Shown in pieces: positions 55,501 through 61,500 of a stretch of 64,000 nt of DNA. Under the pieces are notes generated by a model that was given only the letters and a program-made list of their open reading frames with translations, did not search any database and had not been told where the DNA came from. The position numbers and the translations under genes were made by a program. Origin of the DNA: CBDCWQ01 sp965223435 (lineage in GTDB: Bacteria; Myxococcota; Kuafuiibacteriia; Kuafuiibacteriales; Kuafuiibacteriaceae); the NCBI GenBank assembly GCA_965223435.1, contig CBDCWQ010000019.1, positions 372,001 through 436,000 of the forward strand, given 5' to 3'. Numbering within the stretch: position 1 is the stretch's first letter; each line of letters begins with the position of its first letter.

Positions 55501-58500
55501 CCTTTGGGACCCCCAGCAAAAACGCATCGTCACCGGCGGTGATATCAACGAGCTGGGAGAACTCCTCGCCAGCACGCATAGCGCCATTGACAACTGCAGC
55601 TGGTTGGCGCTTTCGGTTGATTACCAAACCCTTCCCCAAGAGCACGCACTCAAACTCGGCGAATGCCTGCAATTCACGAGGGACAACTTCGTGCGCCCCT
55701 TAGACTTCTTAGGCAAGACCTATTACGGAACCCACTATTTCAAAAACGACTTTCGTGATCCTTACATTGAAGAAAGTCAACTCCAAGAAGACACCTACCA
55801 CCTCGAAGCAACGGCAGGCATGATTCTGGGCCTACTCTATTTTGCGGACAACAATCCAGAGCACACAAAAGCCAATTTTTATCGAAGCGAAGCCGCAAAA
55901 ATGTGGGCGGACATGCAGATATTTGTTCAGGACAACGGATTTCCGTATGCCAGCGAACGCATCCAAGACCTCTCGACACTCCTCGAGTCCAGTACGGCGA
56001 TTGTGTGGTTCATGGATGTTTACGATTACTACCACTCCCAATATACAAACCAGGACCAGCCGCTCCAAAACTACGCACGAGGCTTTGACGTCGCCAAGGG
56101 CGAACGTTTGGTTGCCCGGTCCTGGGAGATGCTAGAAGCCAAAGGCTCAGGCGGACACGCACCCCTGCGCGTCAATCCATCCGTTCAAACCGAGGCCCCT
56201 TCGGGCCGGGTCCCCCTGGATTCCTACGCCCAAAGGCAAGAGGGAGCCCGGCAGGTCGTCACCCTCGATGGTGAGTTCAAACTTCGAGGATACTACTGGG
56301 TGAATGCCGTGCCAGATTTGCCAGAAAGCATTCATGAAGCGTACGCATCGGACTTGTGGACCTATGCTCCGGTCAACGAAGCGAATATTTGGGTCGAACT
56401 GGGGGTTGTGGAGTCACGAGTCAGTATTTTCCGTAGCAAACGGACCTTCATATTCGAGGGCGGCATTAGTTTTCACGGAGCCCTGTCCGGCGGTAATCCG
56501 ATCATTCTCCTTTCCATCCTAAAGGAAGGCCAAGAGTGGATTGTAGGGACTGCAGAATTGGAGGAAACGACAGCATCCAAAACTTGCCACCGGACCAGCG
56601 ATGTCCCCGAAGACTGTGAAAAGAGCTTCTCGTTCCAGCTTTCCCAACGTGTACCGAATCTGGGCTGGGGTCAGCCGGACCTTGGTAAGGGACGGCCTGT
56701 CGCCCGCCTCATACACAAGAAAATCATCGACGCGGACAGATTTTTTGCCCCTCACGACATTCTCGCCAGCACCCATCCCACACCAGTTCATTCCACACCA
56801 GTTGACGGCACCTCGGAAGTGAAGTTCCGGCACGAGGGCAAGATTGGCGAGTGGAGTTTCTCTCAGCCCATCACGAGAGATTCGAAATTCGACGACTGGC
56901 GCTTCGTACTCCACGAAGTCTCCCCCACGAACGAATGGTCCCCCATCGGATCTATGGACGAGGCGGAAGCGCTGGCTGGAAGCATCGACGGTCTCCTCGC
57001 CTCCGAAACATTGCCCATCATCCATGATGGTGCACACTACCGCCTGACCACCGAAGGAGAGCCCGGAACGGAGGTCACATACCTTCAGGACCAAGCATTC
57101 GCCATCGTTGCCGCTGTAAACCGCGGCGAAACCAGCTTGGCTACCCGTTGGGCATACGCCCTCGTGGACACCCTTCAGCCCAAAGCATTCAAGACCGGCG
57201 TCTGGAGGCAATTTCCCTTTGCGGTAGACAGCAAGACTGGAAAACCGATCACCCCTTACCTTCAGACCTCCACGCAAATGAAAGCGGTTTACGCGCTGGC
57301 CTGGTACCTCCAGCACGTCGGCCGCGATAAGCACATCGAAGAGGCCATCGTAAACGTTCTCGAAGCCGTCGTGGAGATTTACTCCGATGGCAGCATTGTT
57401 GATCTCGATAGGGTGTTGCTGAGCGGAGTCGGAAGCCCAGAGGCCTTCAACCTGCTCGCTGAGAATCCCGAACCGATCGAACCCGAAATCATCGAAACCA
57501 TCAACGGTGCACTCCGAGCACCGCACAATGTGCAGATTCCGGTCGCAGCATATGAAGACCACGTCTATGCCTACTTCGCCGTGGACCTGGCCGCCAGGGT
57601 CCTCGGAAAAGACTATTCAATGGACTTCGCAATCGACCTCAAAAGCGACATCGAAATTGCGCTCCAACTCTCACATTCGTTTCATTCGCGGCACAAAGAA
57701 TTGGCGATCAAACCCTTCGTGACCCCGTCTCAGCGAAAAGAAATTGCAACCATTGTCGCGTCGGCACTCTACCCCATCGTCAATCTGGAGCTCGGTCCCA
57801 TGGGGTATATCCCAGAGTCTGCGGCCCACTTGTCTGCGGTTCTCAACACCCAAGCCCTGTCGCAATCTTTGCATCGCAGCGCCCCAAGCCAAGACCTGTT
57901 CCGTACTCCAGCCGGCATCGCTTTGGCGAGACGCGCGATTGGTTTGGTCGACCCTCGCTCCGAGCAGCTGGCCTGGTTGGCCTTCGACAAACTCGGGAAT
58001 CAAAGTCCCGCAAACGTGAGAGAAGCAACCGCAGCACTCCTCTTAAACGACCCCAAGGGATTCTTGGGTATCAGCGCTTCCCCGATCATTACCCCGGCCC
58101 CCAGCGACATTGAGCTGGTCGATGAGGTCATCCACCCAGAGACCCTCATGGCCCGGCTAGAACTCCACTACGCGGAGCTTGTGCTGCAACTGTTGGCCAT
58201 GGACTACCGCCCCTACAATTTCGACGAGGTCTTACGAGACCTGGCGATGGCCCAAGCAGCAACCTTCTACGCGACGGACTTCCAACCCATCAACACCTGG
58301 CTCCCGCTCTATCACAGTCACCACGGTTTTCAGCACTACGTCGAGGCTGTCGCGTCAGAACTCGGTGACGCATGCGAAGGATATACACGGAACCTACGGA
58401 TTGCAGAGCGTATTGGCATGCGTTGTTCGGATTTGAGTGCGCAGTTCGGGAGACTCCTCAAACGAAGAACGGGATCGACCGACCCAACTTTACTGCCCTC

Positions 58501-61500
58501 ATTGATCGAACCCCAAGATGAAGCCTTCAAACTCGCCCAACTGATCGGCATCTTGACCGATCCGCTGAGGCCCGTCCAATTCGGATGGAGTTCCACAGCA
58601 CATGCAAAAGACCGTTCTTTCTTTGGCCACGTAGCTACGCTCTATCCTGGAAACGGCCAAAATTTGTTTTCACGACTGACGTCTCAAGACCCAGTCACGT
58701 TGCCTCAAGATCCCAATTCGCGGCAGGTCCAACAGGCCTATCGCGCCCACATCGAAAAAACCGCGAAAGACCAGGCTGTCGAACCCTATCTCGATGGAGG
58801 CTACTTTGACGTGAAGGCGTTCAGCTGGATTGATGTGTCCAACCCAGCGTCGGCGCTACAGGGCAGTCGCTCGCTCATCGAGTACCGCCAAATGTTGAAA
58901 GCGTCCCAAGACCAGTCTCAGCACGCAGCGGTCAACACCCTCCCCAGGGGCGATCTCACCGACGTGGAGCCGAGGCTTTCGAGCCTCCCAAGCTTCGGCA
59001 ACAATCCGAAGCATCTTCGTCGGCTCCTGAACGCGCACGCAAAAGGCCACCTCGTCTCAACGGCAGCGGCCGCCGGCCTCGAACCGGGCGTTCTCCATGC
59101 AGCACTGCACCAAGGCATATTGACCAGCACGGACTTCTATCGCATCGCGGCCGCACTTCAGCTCAGCGAGAAGGATACCCAAAACTGGGCGTCGCAGTTC
59201 GTCTTGGATGAGGCAGCAGATCTGGTCGGCTTCTGGGACGTCACCGTGAGCAGCCAAGGCCTCATGGACGCGCATGCGTTGGCCGTCACCGGGGAGGCTT
59301 ACGAAGAGCCGGCCCTCGAGCCAGAAGCCCAGGCTGAGGAAGCTTTACTCGCTTTTTTCGATGCGGACGCAGACGAAAACGGTGGGTGCTACGCGGTCTA
59401 CCGCTTTGACGACAGAAGCACGCCTCCCGAGCTCTTTGTCCTCCTCGATGAAGAACAGTCGAACGCATACATCATTGAGCCGTGTTATCAGGGCCCCGCG
59501 CCCTACCGAGACGACGAGGTCGCCCAACTGGCCTACACCCAAAACGAGCCCCTCTCGCTTCAGTACGCAGTGCGAAAAGTGGGCGCGAACCCCTGGGCCG
59601 ATGAGCTCCTGGCCGGCGCAGTGGTTATCCCCGCGATCCCCGGGTTTGGTTCCGCAAGCCACGGCGTGCTGGTTGGAAGCCCGGCGGGAAGTGGATTTCA
59701 GGTGTTTCGTGGGAACATGTCTGATGACCATCAGATCACGCTTCACCACGAAGTTCCAGAAGATGGGTGCCAACAGGTTCTGAAAGTGCCCACGCCCGAG
59801 ACATCGATCGTAGAGCTGTTTGCCGACCAAACTCTGCCGCTCGGCGACTACCTCACCGAAACCTGCTTCTTTGGAAATAGCTTGGCCGTCGACGCCGAAG
59901 CAGGATGGACATATGTGTTCGTTGGTCAAAACACGCCCCTCAGCTGGGAGGCCATTTTTCACGACCCAGACGCCCTATTCGTCGAACCGACCTTCGGGAA
60001 TGAAGACCCCCGAAACTCGCCGGAAGCTCTTTTCGAAGGAACCGTGTACCGACAGGTTTACGCCGGACTCGAAATGGAACCGGGCCAAGGTCTCCGTTTT
60101 CACGTAGACCCCGATGGGCAGCCCATAGAAGGACAGTGCCAGACCATTGCCATGACCAGCAAAGAGCAAGGGATACGGACCTGGGACATCACCAGTGGAC
60201 CCGAGTGGCTCTATTTGACCAGAGGCGACGATGCCGAGACCCGGGCCAAAACCTTTACGGTGTCGCTCAAGTTTGGCGAATCTTCACACGTCGACGTCTG
60301 CCTCGATCCCGCGCAAAGAGAAGACTTCGGTGAACCAGAGACCGGCGCGCTGAGCATCGCCACCGACGGACTCGAGCCAGAGGACTTTGTGGTCGAAGTG
60401 ACCCAATCGGCCCTCTGGCTCCCAAAAGCAGATCCGGAGACGACCTTCGAAGAACAATGTACGCCCTATGAAATGAAAAACATCGGGAAGCGCGCAATCC
60501 AGTGGGCGATAGGCTACCCCGATAGCTGGATGCGAATCACCTACGAGGACCAGCTGGTCGGCGAGTTGTCGAAATTCGAGCGTACCCTCGAGCCGAACCA
60601 GAGCGCGTCCATCCGCATTTGTCATCGACTCGCCGAAAACAGTAAAAGTGTCGATGCCTCCAGCCGAGTCTGGTTCTACAACCAGACCGATGGCGTCAAC
60701 ATGTACCGCGTGTTTCGGGTGACCGACGGTAAAGATTCACCCATTGACGCCGTAGCATCAGGCAATCACCTCGAGGAGACGATCCCCTGCCGCATCGACC
60801 AGCGAGCGGTCCGAGACCTCAGTTCTGACTACTGGGCCTACGAAATGTTGCCCAGCGCCATCACGAGCGACGGCACCCAACCCATTGTGGTGCAAGTCAC
60901 CGCCGCATCCCAAGACATCGACGCCATCTATCTGAAGCCTTTCTCCAACTTCACCGGGCCCGACGGTGAAGCCCTGGGTCGAATCGACCTCAACGATCGG
61001 GGAGAAGGGGCCGACAAATATGCAGATGATCACATCTACACCGGCGGTCCAATGTACTATGCGGGTTGGGGACGAGAGGCGCCGGCAAATTGGTATCCCG
61101 TCGGGATCGGAATCGCCTCGGTTGGAGAGCTTCACTACGAATCTCGCAGCATGGGCGACGGTCGATTCGATGTCGATCCCCAAATCGGCGTCGTCGACGC
61201 CCAATCGATCGCCGTATCGGGCCTCACCCATGCGGGCGGCCTGGTAGCGACTTCAAACAATCTTATCAACGTCTGCAGCAGCAGCCACACCGCAGAGATG
61301 CGCATCCGTCAGACCTCGTCGAGCCAGACAAGAAAAGATGCCCAAAAGCTCACACGCGAGATATACGGCGAAATGGGTGGCGATCTCTTCGAGTTTTTGA
61401 ACGTGATGTCGACCTACCATGTCGAACGCATCGGCGGGGATCGATACCAAAACGTGAGCCGTGGCAGTCACACCGTGGTGTACAGCGACGTCGACAACAT